Source: Nemertoderma westbladi
Lineage: Eukaryota > Xenacoelomorpha > Nemertodermatida > Nemertodermatidae
NCBI GenBank assembly: GCA_032718475.1
Contig: JAUCBJ010004510.1
Span: forward strand, 1-64,000
Direction: 5' to 3'
Length of the DNA stretch: 64,000 nucleotides
The position numbers and the translations under genes were made by a program. Shown in pieces: positions 31,901 through 40,529 of this stretch. Under the pieces are notes generated by a model. It was not told the DNA's origin. It saw only the letters and a program-made list of their open reading frames with translations, and searched no databases. Within the stretch, counting starts at the first letter, position 1. Each line of letters starts with the position of its first letter.

Positions 31901-34891
31901 ACCAGCAGCGACCAAGACATGCGGATCCTTCACGGTATTCCTCATAACTTCCTTGAATTGTTTGTCAACCATTGTAAATAAACGGCCTTCCTCTGGCATT
32001 TGTTGCATGATGTCAGGACTTGAGAATATTGGCTCCAAATAGAGCCACTGTGACTGGACTTTGAGCCATTCATCGATAGTCTCCTGAGTTCGCATCAGCT
32101 TATCCTCCCAGTCCTTGATTTCCACGCGAAATGGTTTGATAAAGGGGGAGCCCCTCATAGTTTGGGTCTTAACAATGTGATCATCGAGTATTGTTTGTAT
32201 TTCATCCACCGAAGATAATATCTTTATGCCAGTGTCTCTGTACTCAGTAAGAATAAACAAAATTGATTCCCATTCTTCAGACATCTTATGCATGGCTTTC
32301 TCTAGAGAGTACTCCTTACTCGCTGAACCACTTATAGTTTCAAACTGCTCCATGTATGGTTCTAATTCCAATTTCAAGACTTTTCGAAGAGTTGTCCCTG
32401 AATCCGGAGTAATATCTCGCTCAACTATATCATTCATTAACTTCCAATGTCTTTGTCTTATACCAGGATTGCAAAGTATACTAACTGTTGGAATATATTC
32501 TTTGAAGTCTCTGATCCCATTCATTACCATTTCTGTAACTCGAATACTTTCCCACTCCTCTTCAACTTCAGCATCTGCCTCTTCGTCATCATCCTTTCTC
32601 TTTCTACGAACGACTTCCTCTTTGCCAGACTTTTCTAACATATCCTTCTTTTTCAAGTTCAAAAAATACTTATTCAATTTATAAATTTCCCGCCAGTAAT
32701 CGTCAACTTCACCTTCAATTGTCTCTGAATCTAGTTCTAAGAAGGCCCCATCCATCCATTTCTTTTCAGCCCTCTGCCAACGCACCACCAAACCAAAGAG
32801 TTTCTGGAACGGCTCCAACCCTGACTGGATTTCATCCGGTTCAGTGAATTCAGTTAGTTCTAATTTAAACAATTCTTCCTCCTTGTTTACAAATTCAATA
32901 TCAACCCGGGCGTCCACAAGTCGTTTCTGTAACACTCGAACATCGTTCACGTACTGAAGCATCTGTTCCATTTCTCCACATTGTCGTAATTCCACTACTC
33001 TTTTCAATAACTTCTGAAGCTCAAGTATGACGGCTTCTTTGCGTTGTATGAGGATACTCTCACGCTCTTTCCTTGCAGCTTCAACTAAATCATCATTGTC
33101 ATCAAACACGGGATTAATTTCCTTAGGCCACATGAGTACAGTGTTATTGAGAATCATATCCTCCCTACTGAACATATACACGTCGAGGAGGTATTTCAAC
33201 CTGGTTTGAACTTGTTGAATGCGTTCATTGAGTTGAAGAGCGCCTATTGTTCTGGCGTGTTCAACAAATTTAGTCATCGCCGTGAGCTCCTCTGTATTCT
33301 CGGGCACTTTGAGGGCAACCTCCTTTACATGTTCATAAACGGCGCAGATGCTGAGATTCTCTACGCGATGGTCATCTGCAAGTCGATCCAACAACATATC
33401 GGACATTTGTTTGGCCTTGTCAACTAGTCCAGTCTTGAGATCCTCACAGTTAAGCATAACCATGTCGAAATAGACTAATGAATCCAGACTCCTGATATCC
33501 GCTGACACTTCTGCAAACATTTTGATATAGTCAGTGTACTCTTGGAAGGTGTGTTCTTCATTCAGAAATGTTTGAACACGATCCATTTCTTCACCGTTAC
33601 ACAAATAATTGTATTTATCTATATAGGCTTGAAGATAGGCATGTGGTTCCTCAAAATTCCGTTTAATCGACTCTTTTAAGGCTTTGTGGGAAACCCCAAT
33701 GATGTAATCGGAACAAGTAACGTCCACTGTTTCTGTTGTTTCCCCTGACAACCAGGAAGATACCGTAGACACGTTTTGCATGGCTTTACTGATCTGAGTG
33801 ACCACAGAGATGCAGGTTACATCAAGGTCACCTGGTGGTGGATAGAACTCCATAGTATCATCGTCTAGAGTTAATTCCATTTTAAACATTGGCAGTTGGT
33901 CAGAGTTATCTATATGGAATAGACTCACCCAAGCTTCTATCGTCCGGTGTAAAAATGATTTTAGTTGGTTGGAAAGCAAAGTCGACACACTTTGATAAAA
34001 CGACTCAATACGAGGAGCGGGAATATCTGTGAATTTCGACTTGTCGATAAAAATATTGATAACTTCAGGAAACCATCTACTGACTAGACGTTCTTCGGCT
34101 TTTTCAATATCTAAAATGACGTTATTTTTCAAACTTTCCAGGTTAATTGGTCCCTGTCTCCTTAAATTTGACATATCAACAAGCAGCATGTGCCCTAGAT
34201 TTCTTTGACACATGTCCAACACCTGCTGCATGGACGGGTGCAGAATATGTAGGACTTCTTTAATTTTGTTTCTGGACCTGATGTAGTTTTTGCGCCATGG
34301 GCTGGAGAAATCGAGGCCAGTGGGTTCGCGAGCCGGTGGTCTGGTATCATCGCCCTCCAGACCTTTGACGGGGGGTTTTATTAAAGTCTGGCCGACAGTG
34401 GCTTTGTGAATGTTCCTCACGTATTCCCCACGAACCTCTTCAAAAAGACGTTCTATGCTCAACTTCAAATATTTTTTTTTCTGCAACCTTGGCGGGATCA
34501 TTCTTAATATTGATTTTTCACAGTCTTTCGACATGGGTACAACCGGGCAAGCTTCCACACATTTTTTCATGAAGATGTAATTCAACCGCATTCGTCTTTC
34601 TTTGCTCATCATTGAGGGTGGGTAATCTGGCTCTTCCTCGGCAGTTGGAGAACGTTCCACTTTCTCCACCATTTCCTCCATGGACTGACAGGCCCTTTGG
34701 AAGACAATATCAGCGAGTAGACCCTCGATCTGCTTGGAGCGTCGGTAGTTCATCAGCATGGCAGTTTGTGACCCCGGGGTGCCCGGAGTGCGACGGGTCA
34801 CTGTGGGTATCGGAGGCAGGGGAGGTAACTCGTTGGGCCTCGAACCGTCCCGGTTGTCGCGATGCACCCCAGCCGAGGGCCGTTGCTCCAT
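22964..34891 (-). CDS. DNAH12: Axonemal inner-arm dynein heavy chain, single exon, DNAH12 type
   Basis: An ATP-driven motor of the ciliary/flagellar inner dynein arms; 3,975 residues, the usual full length. The N-terminal tail has the single-headed inner-arm pattern (KKCVEACPVVPM, KPPVKGLEGDD, LHILHPSM), closest to DNAH12. P-loops are GPAGTGKT (1289-1296, AAA1), GEPFAGKT (1570-1577, AAA2), GPTGTGKS (1925-1932, AAA3) and GVGGSGRQ (2290-2297, AAA4); AAA1 Walker B is FDEFNRIE. The stalk coiled coil spans about 2520-2835. AAA5/6 follow, and the C-terminus ends in the family's WIKRGVALLCQL. The open frame runs 11,928 bp without a stop or visible intron, unusual for an animal dynein gene. There is no poly-A tract after the stop, so a recent retrocopy is not indicated. 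DNAH7 or DNAH3 are the alternatives. Confidence 0.93.
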   Translation of the reverse strand: MEQRPSAGVHRDNRDGSRPNELPPLPPIPTVTRRTPGTPGSQTAMLMNYRRSKQIEGLLADIVFQRACQSMEEMVEKVERSPTAEEEPDYPPSMMSKERRMRLNYIFMKKCVEACPVVPMSKDCEKSILRMIPPRLQKKKYLKLSIERLFEEVRGEYVRNIHKATVGQTLIKPPVKGLEGDDTRPPAREPTGLDFSSPWRKNYIRSRNKIKEVLHILHPSMQQVLDMCQRNLGHMLLVDMSNLRRQGPINLESLKNNVILDIEKAEERLVSRWFPEVINIFIDKSKFTDIPAPRIESFYQSVSTLLSNQLKSFLHRTIEAWVSLFHIDNSDQLPMFKMELTLDDDTMEFYPPPGDLDVTCISVVTQISKAMQNVSTVSSWLSGETTETVDVTCSDYIIGVSHKALKESIKRNFEEPHAYLQAYIDKYNYLCNGEEMDRVQTFLNEEHTFQEYTDYIKMFAEVSADIRSLDSLVYFDMVMLNCEDLKTGLVDKAKQMSDMLLDRLADDHRVENLSICAVYEHVKEVALKVPENTEELTAMTKFVEHARTIGALQLNERIQQVQTRLKYLLDVYMFSREDMILNNTVLMWPKEINPVFDDNDDLVEAARKERESILIQRKEAVILELQKLLKRVVELRQCGEMEQMLQYVNDVRVLQKRLVDARVDIEFVNKEEELFKLELTEFTEPDEIQSGLEPFQKLFGLVVRWQRAEKKWMDGAFLELDSETIEGEVDDYWREIYKLNKYFLNLKKKDMLEKSGKEEVVRRKRKDDDEEADAEVEEEWESIRVTEMVMNGIRDFKEYIPTVSILCNPGIRQRHWKLMNDIVERDITPDSGTTLRKVLKLELEPYMEQFETISGSASKEYSLEKAMHKMSEEWESILFILTEYRDTGIKILSSVDEIQTILDDHIVKTQTMRGSPFIKPFRVEIKDWEDKLMRTQETIDEWLKVQSQWLYLEPIFSSPDIMQQMPEEGRLFTMVDKQFKEVMRNTVKDPHVLVAAGLAGLLERLQDANELLEKILKGLNAYLEKKRLFFPRFFFLSNDEMLEILSETKDPTRVQPHLKKCFEGVAKLEFTPSLDITAMFSSEGEKVKLSTVISTSEARGAVEKWLLQVQDVMLQSVRDVIEKSIDAYLLTPSRPQWTREWPGQVVLCVSQIFWTQDVHQAINDNALGPFYDALMKQLGDIVEMVRGKLEKQTRITLGALVTIDVHARDVVESITKAGVTSENDFKWLSQLRYYWENDNCRVKIINANCKYAYEYLGNSPRLVITPLTDRCYRTLIGAFNLNLGGAPEGPAGTGKTETTKDLAKALAVQCVVFNCSDGLDYLAMSKFFKGLASAGAWACFDEFNRIELEVLSVVAQQILAIQRAVQDGLDRFMFEGTEIDLNPNCFVAITMNPGYAGRSELPDNLKVLFRTVAMMVPDYALIAEISLYSCGFLDARNLAVKIVMTYRLCSEQLSSQFHYDYGMRAVKAVLIAAGNLKLTFPEQNEDILLLRSITDVNLPKFLSHDIPLFNGIISDLFPGVVMPEPDYGEFLTAAREACAEMKLQPVPSFMEQLIQTYEMMVVRHGFMLVGEPFAGKTCVIQCLANMLAKLNERGQMEENKAIYRIVNPKAVTMGQLFGQFDPVSHEWTDGVVANTFREFASTDTPDRKWVVFDGPIDTLWIESMNTVLDDNKKLCLMSGEIIQMSNAMSLMFETDDLSQASPATVSRCGMIYMEPESLGWRPIFESWLHELPEVMNKDYEKLIRAMFEWLVDPCIRFIKTTCKELVKTSSINLVRSLMYFYDILMSKHANEDNRSSKYLKNWMVSIFFFSLTWSVGATTDSDGMEKFDAYLREIFEGKNKDLPQIPSEVGKIDVPFPDTGQVYHYMFEAKNRGRWVHWNETIKKIEVASPKMKLNEIIVPTVDTARYTYLLSQCVENNRAALFVGPTGTGKSVYVKDKLMNHLDKDTFVPLFVNFSAQTSANQVQNLIMSKLDKRRKGIYGPPVGKKSIIFVDDMNMPAKEIYGAQPPIELLRQYFDHKNWYDLKETSKLSLVDLLFVAAMGPPAGGKNAVTPRFMRHFNIIAMNPFSDDAMVKIFTNICTLYFKKEEFSPDFYLVGQIIVAATMDVYKAATSNLLPTPAKSHYVFNLRDFSRVINGVTLIKKQSVENKRTYTKLWVHEVYRVFYDRLIDDNDRTWLFNLVKSLVKDHFKESFDAVFENLRGERRSVVEDDMRSLMFGDYMNPDGDIDERVYEEIVEIEEFNKISEHQLDEYNQVNKAKMNLVIFRYVLEHLSRISRILKQPGGNALLVGVGGSGRQSLTRLAGFMSGFNIFQPEITKQYGPVEWREDLKVVLKQAGAVGKPTILLVTDTQIKYESFLEDIDNLLNTGEVPNLYAPDEKQDVLETVRPAALLAAGDKNAEFSPLALFNFFVNQVKEKLHIVIAFSPIGDAFRNRMRQFPSLINCCTIDWFQAWPVDALERVANKFLENVEIEDEERGEIVTLCKYFHTSASDLSEKFLNELGRHNYVTPTSYLELIGSFKKLLHLKQEEVMKAKRRYIVGLEKLAFASTQVAEMQVELEELKPQLVITADENAKMFVVIETESVEVEAKSQLVAKEEAIVNEQAAEAQALKSECEADLAEAIPALEAALAALDTLKPADISIVKSMKNPPHGVKLVMESVCVMQEIKPDRIPDPSGSGKKIEDYWGPSKKLLGDMNFLASLRTYDKDNIPIPVMKKIRTEYISNTEFVPEKVAKASSAAEGLCRWVRAMEIYDRVAKVVAPKKLKLAEAELMLSQATSQLNAKRAELAAIKERLAALHRDLAETTKKKEELEFQVDLCGKKLIRAEKLIGGLGGEKDRWTTAAANLQRTYDNLPGDVLISSAVIAYLGAFTASYRNDCSETWAKECVKRKIPCSEGYSLSNTLGEPIKIRAWNIAGLPTDNFSIDNGVIVDNTRRWPLMIDPQGQANKWVKNMEKDKQLSVIKFTDPDYMRNLENCIQFGNPLLLENIGEDLDPSLEPLLLKQTFKQSGVECIRLGENIIEYSQDFRFYITTKLRNPHYLPETAVKVTLLNFMITPEGLQDQLLGIVVAKERPELEDDRQSLIIQSATNKKTLKEIEDKILETLSKEGNILEDESAIEILDSSKILSDDISKKQKVAEETQKKIEIARQGYKPVAIHSSILFFSIADLGNIDPMYQYALTWFINLFINSIHDSNKSKILDKRLRYLSDHFTYNLYSNVCRSLFEKDKLIFSFVLCSNLLLHKKEMDPAELKFFLTGGVGLENKLANPDNSWLSDKSWDELCRLDDLPSFKGIRDSLCDDIPPWKHFYEQKEPHKAQLPNPWAGKLQEFQKLVVLRVIRPDKILPRVINFVMEKLGSKFVRPPPFDLAKSYVDSSAVIPLVFVLSPGADPMAALLKFAGDKGFSGDKFNAISLGQGQGPVASKLIEKAKQDGSWVCLQNCHLATSWMTSLERICAAFNPDEVNSEFRLWLTSYPSPKFPVTVLQNSVKMTNEPPTGLRQNLLQSYLSDPLSDESFFTGCVGKEFEFEKLMYGLCFFHALVQERRKFGPLGWNIAYGFNESDLRISVRQLQLFINNYEELPYEAITYLTGECNYGGRVTDDWDRRTLTTILADFYNPSLVTDPKYKFSPSGLYYAPKRETYEEYVEFIKELPTNQEPEVFGMHDNVSISRELQETKQLLDNILVTQGQSGGGGKQSETDQLLTNIANDILAKLPDNYNLEIAQNKYPVRYNESMNTVLVQEMERFNNLLTSIRSSLQNLLKAIKGLVVMNAELEQLSYSLMVGKLPALWAKRSYPSLKPLGSFISDLLVRLAFLQRWFEENKPKVFWISGFFFTQAFLTGALQNYARKYVIPIDKLTYSFKVLPQETSDHFPEDGVYVNGLFLDGCRWDRKVGLLAESHPKVLFDPVPIIWIKPVKKDELVTANEYACPCYKTSERKGTLSTTGHSTNFVLQMLLKTDRPVEHWIKRGVALLCQLDD

Positions 34892-36117
34892 TATAATTAT
34901 TTTACACTCAAAGTATAAAAATATAATGAGTTTTTAGTTTAAAGAATTTATAGGTGGATATATTCGTTGTATGCAATAACAATTAAGTTTTAAACCAATA
35001 CAATTTGTAAATAATTCCAGCGCAATTTTAATAAAATTATTCAAATAAATTTAAAATAAAACCACATTATTCTATTTCGTAAGGTCATCAAAAGGTTATT
35101 TTTAATTAGCAAAATACAACTTAGTGATCTAAACACAAAATTCGATAATAAATATGTTAATTCTCTTAGCTATAGTATGGCGATTTATATTAAACACCAT
35201 GTTAATTGTTAACAATTGCTAATTTTTTAGCTAGTGTATTGTATTTGTCGTAGTTACCCCAACAACGGTTGCCATAACCACAACTTAATAAAACACTGGC
35301 AGGAGGTGTGATGGAGAACGCGGGCGCTGTGATTGGTTACATCAGTGGAACTGAATGATAGGTGCCAAGTTCAAATACAGTAAACTAATAATCAATCTAT
35401 TTCACTGAATGTGCAGTAAATTTGACTTTCCACTTTTATTAATAGTAATTTGTGATATACAATACATATTATATTTCATGCAAACAATATAATCACTAAT
35501 TTTTTATACATCAGATGATAACGATATTTCTAAATTGAGACGTTATAAAGTGGTAAATGTATGAAGGGGTAGATTATTCCATGAAGTACATAATTTTATT
35601 GTTAAATTATTTCAATATTGGTTCCAAGCATTCGAAATAGAGCAATATAGTTTGGTTTCAAAAAACTTTTTGTACTAAAAGTATATTCGGTGCAGAGTGA
35701 GCCATAAAGTCAACTGAATGTGATGAAAACGAGCCAGGTACAGAATTCTAGTTTTGAGCTATATATTTCATTCATTATATTTTTTTCACATCTGTTTTTT
35801 AAGGCTTTTAAGAAATTGCTTCAATCGTATTCAATCAGTCTATTCAATTTCATTAGATATAATCATAATTAGAAAGCTGGATTAGCAAACGGACTTTAAA
35901 TCTGTGAAGAACATCATGATTCCGTTGAGAAATAGCTGAGATAAATTGCTTGTTTGATTTTGGGCACGTGAAGTGGTATTCTGGAACAGTTTTTATAATA
36001 ATTATTACTGATAGTGAGGCTCTACAATATTTACTAAAAAAGAATAGCCTCGTCTCACGCAGCCGCAAAAACATGTAGATTTCGAACTATCATATCTCTA
36101 CTATTCTCGAGTCAGGG
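34892..36117. other. DNAH12 upstream intergenic region
   Basis: AT-rich DNA with no supported coding region. Apart from the X-box-like site and a more GC-rich patch at about 35295-35345, probably promoter, I see nothing distinctive. Confidence 0.4.
35268..35281 (+). promoter_or_regulatory. X-box-like RFX site upstream of DNAH12
   Basis: GTTGCCATAACCAC matches the RFX X-box pattern RYYNYYWWRRNRAC at all but one position. It lies about 380 bp upstream of the DNAH12 ATG. RFX factors drive ciliary genes through such sites; its use here is inference. A CCAAT-type GATTGG follows at about 35332. Confidence 0.4.
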
Positions 36118-36241
36118 TGGGGGGGAACTGGACGCGAATCCCCTCTCGGCGAATTTTTGCGTCCAATTTCCCCTGGAGAGGGATGAATTGAGGGAAGAAT
36201 TTATTGTGTCCAGTCCCCCCCCCCCCCCCCCCCCCCCCCCC
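36118..36241. mobile_element. Short foldback with G and C homopolymer ends
   Basis: It begins GGGGGGGAACTGGACGC and ends GTGTCCAGT followed by C27 (36215-36241): inverted ends around 100 bp that include CCCCTGGAGAGGGATGAAT. The inner block also occurs near 20637 and 56774. Probably a very short MITE. Confidence 0.5.
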
Positions 36242-36532
36242 TTTATCAGCTATTCTCTATGAAATGCTGAAGTTTTTAGTTTTAACAGATTTAGAATCAT
36301 TGTCAAGCCAGCATTACAACTATATCGAATACTAGCGGCTAATGTGAATGATTATTATTGTTAGTGACGTGCAAACTTCACTTGAGAAAATCAGTTTAAT
36401 TAGATCACACATCGTTCGAAAAATAACGGAAAATCAGCCTAGTATATGGACAGCGAGGGTAACGTTGAACTGGTTGTGTTTCAAATTGCAAGCAATTTTT
36501 ATGACGTTGTTTGTAGAAAAATATAGGGGGGA

Positions 36533-36554
36533 GGGGGGGGGGGGGGGGGGGGGG
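36533..36554 (+). repeat. Poly-G tract (22 nt)
   Basis: Uninterrupted G run in AT-rich DNA. No gene is seen between 36242 and 36650. Confidence 0.95.
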
Positions 36555-36649
36555 ATCTGGTCATCATCTTACACTGCATCACCTAGAGGTATTAACTGCT
36601 ATGCTTAAAAAAATTAACGTTGTGTCTTAAAGGAAAGTCTGTAATTTGC

Positions 36650-37420
36650 TGCATTGTCTGCCAACCCTGCTGCATTTCAGCCAACCCTGCTGCATTTCAG
36701 CCAACCCTGCTGCATTGTCTGCCAACCCTGCAGCATTGTCTGCCAACCCTGCTGCATTGTCTACCAACCCTCTAGCATTGTCTGCCAACCCTGCTGCATT
36801 GTCTGCCAACCCTGCAGCATTGTCAACCAACCCTGCTGCATTGTCTGCCAACCCTGTTGCATTGTCAACCAACCCTGCTGCATTGTCTGCCAACCCTGTT
36901 GCATTGTCAACCAACCCTGCTGCATTGTCTGCCAACCCTGCTGCATTGTATGTCAACCCTGATACATTGTCTGTCAACCCTGCTGCATTTTCAACCAACC
37001 CTGCTGCATTGTATGCCAACCCTGCTGCATTGTCAACTAACCCTGCTGCATTGTCTGCCAACCCTGCTGCATTGTCTGCCAACCCTGTGGCATTGTCTGC
37101 CAACCATGCTGCATTGTCTGCTTACCCGGCTGCATTGTCTACCAACCCTGCTGCATTGTCACCCAACCCTGCTGCATTGTCTGGCAACCCTGAGTCATTG
37201 TCTGTCAACCCTGCTGCATTGTCAACCAACCCTGCTGCATTGTATGCCAACCCTGCTGCATTGTCAACTAACCCTGCTGCATTGTCTGCCAACCCTGCTG
37301 CATTGTCTGCCAACCCTGTGGCATTGTCTGCCAACCATGCTGCATTGTCTGCCAACCCGGCTGCATTGTCTACCAACCCTGCTGCATTGTCAACCAACCC
37401 TGCTGCATTGTCAGCCAATC
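36650..37420. repeat. 21-bp minisatellite downstream of CPTP
   Basis: About 36 units of the form CCAACCCTGCTGCATTGTCTG, with a second duplicated block structure (about 36970-37130 resembles 37208-37370). Because 21 is a multiple of 3, several frames on both strands stay open and give seven-residue repeats such as ALSANPA or ADNAAGL. Nothing suggests translation. Confidence 0.9.
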
Positions 37421-37511
37421 CATCATCGGGCTCTCATCGCTTAGAAAATTTTCGTTTGGCAAATGGACTCGGTGAAAACTGAAAAGGGAGGCTATAATGT
37501 GAAACGTACCC

Positions 37512-37517
37512 TTTAAT
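37512..37517 (-). promoter_or_regulatory. Possible polyadenylation signal of CPTP
   Basis: ATTAAA on the minus strand about 65 nt after the CPTP stop. Confidence 0.35.
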
Positions 37518-37581
37518 TTGTAAAAAACAAGTAGTTAAAATATATATGTTTCAGTGTTGTTAGTGACAATTAATTATTGGC

Positions 37582-38235
37582 TCAAGGAATATTTAACAAG
37601 TTTGACTGTTCATACATATTCTGAGTTAGGATGTGGACTCTACTCATAGCGTCAACAATGTTGTCAAGTTGCTCCATAACATCACGCCTCTCACGATCGC
37701 CAAACAGATTATGGAACAACGTGGTGCGAGTCGGCAATGTCTTCAGAGCTAAGTAGACTGTCTGTCGCAGCATCCAAGAATGGTGTTTAGCCAACGATGA
37801 ATCGTAAGCATTTCTTACTATTTTTTGAGTGGAATCCCCCTCTGAGCTCGTGTTCAGCCCTTCAAATACCAAGGTAACGAAGTTGAGAGCTCGGTGTAAT
37901 ATGAGAAGTTGCCGAGATCCTGAGATTTTATCAGGCACATCGAAATCGATTAAATGTTCTTTTAACTCAAATTGTAACATCGCCCCAATAAACAGATAAT
38001 GTTCAGAGATATTCTTGTCATATAATTTCGCTTGTAAAGTTCCCATTTTACTTTTCAAGTCCGACGTAAGAAACGTAAAAACTGAACCCATGACATTGAA
38101 AAAGAGTAATATTTCATCCCAAATGTTTAGATACAAGGGGATTCTTACATCGTTATCGGGATTGCGGATGGATTCTTTGCAGTGCTCCAAGAGACGAATG
38201 ACACTAAAACAATCGTCATGATTCCCCATAGCCAT
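37582..38235 (-). CDS. CPTP: Ceramide-1-phosphate transfer protein
   Basis: A glycolipid-transfer-protein-fold carrier that moves ceramide-1-phosphate between membranes in the cytosol. From the ATG at 38235 it is 217 residues, against 214 in human. The all-helical family signature is present: IWDEILLFFNVMGSVFTFLTSDLKSK with the acidic and basic head-group residues, SEHY, LHRALNFV with its Arg, LEGL-type FEGLNTS, the H-W-R block HHSWMLRQTV, and a C-terminus ending SLLxLP-like (SNLLNIP). The frame extends upstream without an ATG. A GTAGCCTTTCAG just before it could be an acceptor of a 5' UTR intron. The coding region is one exon. GLTP itself is less similar. Confidence 0.9.
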   Translation of the reverse strand: MAMGNHDDCFSVIRLLEHCKESIRNPDNDVRIPLYLNIWDEILLFFNVMGSVFTFLTSDLKSKMGTLQAKLYDKNISEHYLFIGAMLQFELKEHLIDFDVPDKISGSRQLLILHRALNFVTLVFEGLNTSSEGDSTQKIVRNAYDSSLAKHHSWMLRQTVYLALKTLPTRTTLFHNLFGDRERRDVMEQLDNIVDAMSRVHILTQNMYEQSNLLNIP

Positions 38236-38467
38236 TGTGTAACACGAGTTCAGTTGTAGCAGCAGAACCAAAGGCTACCTGAAAGGCTACAGGGCGCGAC
38301 AACAAGGTAGCCTTGCGCAGACACAATTAATTACTGTAGATAAGGAGTAGGTAGTTGCACATGTAAGTTATTTTGAATGGTTTCGTCTCAGTAAGATGTT
38401 CTAGAATATCTGTTCAACTAATGGAAACCATGCCCGTCCTTAATTACTAATCAATCCAATCTAAATA
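38236..38467. other. CPTP upstream region
   Basis: Presumed 5' UTR/promoter. No further feature seen. Confidence 0.3.
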
Positions 38468-39360
38468 CACCATAACCTTTAATACAACAACCATTTTTAG
38501 GGGGTCGGAGCCCCCCCTCCCCCCCCCCCTAATTTTTTTCAAATTTCAATAAAATGCTACGAAATTTGGTATGATGATAGATCGACACCTTTTCTTACTG
38601 GTGGCCTGGTCGGATTTTTTAATTTATGAGCCATTTCGATACAACAAGCTGTTGAAAATCGTCTATTTCGCAATATTTATCCACCTCCGTCGGCTTTATT
38701 TTTCGTCTTTGGAATGAAATCTAGATATCATTAGATCCGCCTTCATCTGCAGATTCCGAATATGAAACCCGTTGTAAATTTCACCAAGAACTTCCGGAAA
38801 TATTATCAAAATACTAAGGTGTAAATTTATGTGACGTAAATCGCTATAATTCTAATGTTTTATTTACTCCATTCTAGAATATTAATTATGGATAATGAAA
38901 AAACAAGATGGAGAGTTTTAAACGCTCAGCTAAATAATAATTAATATTCTAGAATAAAGACAACAAAACATCAGAATTATAGCGATTTACGTCTCTAAAT
39001 TTACACATTAGTATTTTGATAATATCTTTACCAATTTTTGGTTAATTTTAAAACGGTTTTCAGATTCTGAATCTACAGACGAAGGCACTTCGAATGATAT
39101 CTAGATTACATTTCAAAGACGAAAAATAAAGTCTACGGAGGTGGTTAAACATTGCTAAATAAACATTTTTTAAGGGATTGTTGTATGGAAATAACTGAGA
39201 AATAAAAAAAATCCGGCCAGGCCACCAGTAAGAAAAGGTGTCAATCCATCATCATACCGAATTTCGTAGCATTTTATTTAAATTTGAAAAAAATTAGGGG
39301 GGGGGGGGGGGGGGGTGCTCCGACCCCCTAAAAATGGTTGTTGTATTAAGGGTTATGGTG
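38468..39360. mobile_element. MITE with long terminal inverted repeats and TA duplication
   Basis: 893 bp flanked by TA (38466-38467 and 39361-39362). The ends are CACCATAACC and GGTTATGGTG, and the inverted arms extend about 250 bp with high identity, including AATACAACAACCATTTTTAG, a C-rich tract (from about 38511) paired with G19 (39297-39315), and CTTACTGGTGGCCTGG. The centre also has inverted TTCTAGAATATTAAT. No coding capacity. The TA duplication suggests a Tc1/mariner-driven element. Confidence 0.85.
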
Positions 39361-40497
39361 TACCCGAATGTGGTTGTCTTCACCTAAATGCTAATTTTGA
39401 GTGTGAAAAGTAAATATTGCGCTTTAGTTTTAATTGTTTCATTAATAAAAAATATTTATTTTTACCACCGCCAAGCACAATTTCGCGTTATGATAAAAAA
39501 CTTATACAAACCACAATTATGGGTGATTCTCGTAAAATCTGTTCCGCATCGCGGACGGGAGAAGGTGAAAAAAATGTTTTGTTAAAGTTAAATATTCCAG
39601 TACTAAAATATGTTTTATAATCATAGTTTGGTGTTTTAAAGTATTAAAATATCCAAGCATTTGTGTGTTTTAAATCTGGCTGCCTATCATTGTTGCGGAT
39701 GAGACATAACCCATGTCATTGTGCTTATAAAGATTGTGTTTGCACATAAGATACACTGATATTTTGAGTTACAAACTAAGACCAATGTTTTGGCAAAAAT
39801 TACAAACTTTACTGCTATAAAAATACGCAAATAACTCATATTTGATTAAAAACGCAAACAAATTCAGCGGCATATCTGATGTGTAACCATCTCTAGGGAA
39901 ATATGAAGCTAATTTATAATACGAATTGGAGAGAAACATGGCAACGAGTCACAAAAGGCTATATTGACTCTATGTTCATAACACAAACATGATTTTGAAA
40001 TTTTATATTTATTCAATTAATGTCCCGTCCGCAACGTTCATGTACTAAGTTTAGAAACCATCAGTATAGTCAGTGGAACAGCTGTTCCATATCAATGTCC
40101 CCTATGTCCTCTCCTTTAAATCCTCCAAACCACTGACTTCTAGAATATTAATTTATATCAGGACTGGAAACTGAATTTAATCGTAATGTGTCGAGGCCTA
40201 CACTCGGAATATTTCTAGCAGTAATTTATTTTAGGATTCATCATATCTAATCGCTAGGGCCATCCTGTTGAACTTTTCTGAACGGACTTTAATAACTTTT
40301 GTTGCATTCGATTCCCAGGTTTCTCAGCTTTACTTAGAATATAAAATAACCCAAATGTTTGTTAAGGAGATATATTTACCCGATCGCTAAAGGATCCGTA
40401 GTGAACGCTGCGAGCTGTGGCTTTGTGATACTGCAGTATTTTGCTCCTACTGTGTTCCGTTTAATATTTCTTATTGAGAATGGAGTTCCAAATTTAT

Positions 40498-40499
<2 letters not shown>

Positions 40500-40528
<29 letters not shown>

Positions 40529-40529
40529 C
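40500..40529 (+). repeat. Poly-C tract (30 nt)
   Basis: The longest homopolymer in the window. Confidence 0.95.

Noticed and set aside
32226-32684. Plus-strand 152-residue frame and other small frames opposite DNAH12
   Set aside because: Antisense shadows of the dynein exon without recognisable features.
22964-34891. DNAH12 as a recent processed retrocopy
   Set aside because: No poly-A remnant or flanking direct repeat is seen, the frame is fully intact, and neighbouring genes are also intron-poor.
36627-37482. Long frames on both strands with ALSANPA and ADNAAGL repeats
   Set aside because: Product of a 21-bp satellite; several frames are open at once and there is no codon-bias signal.
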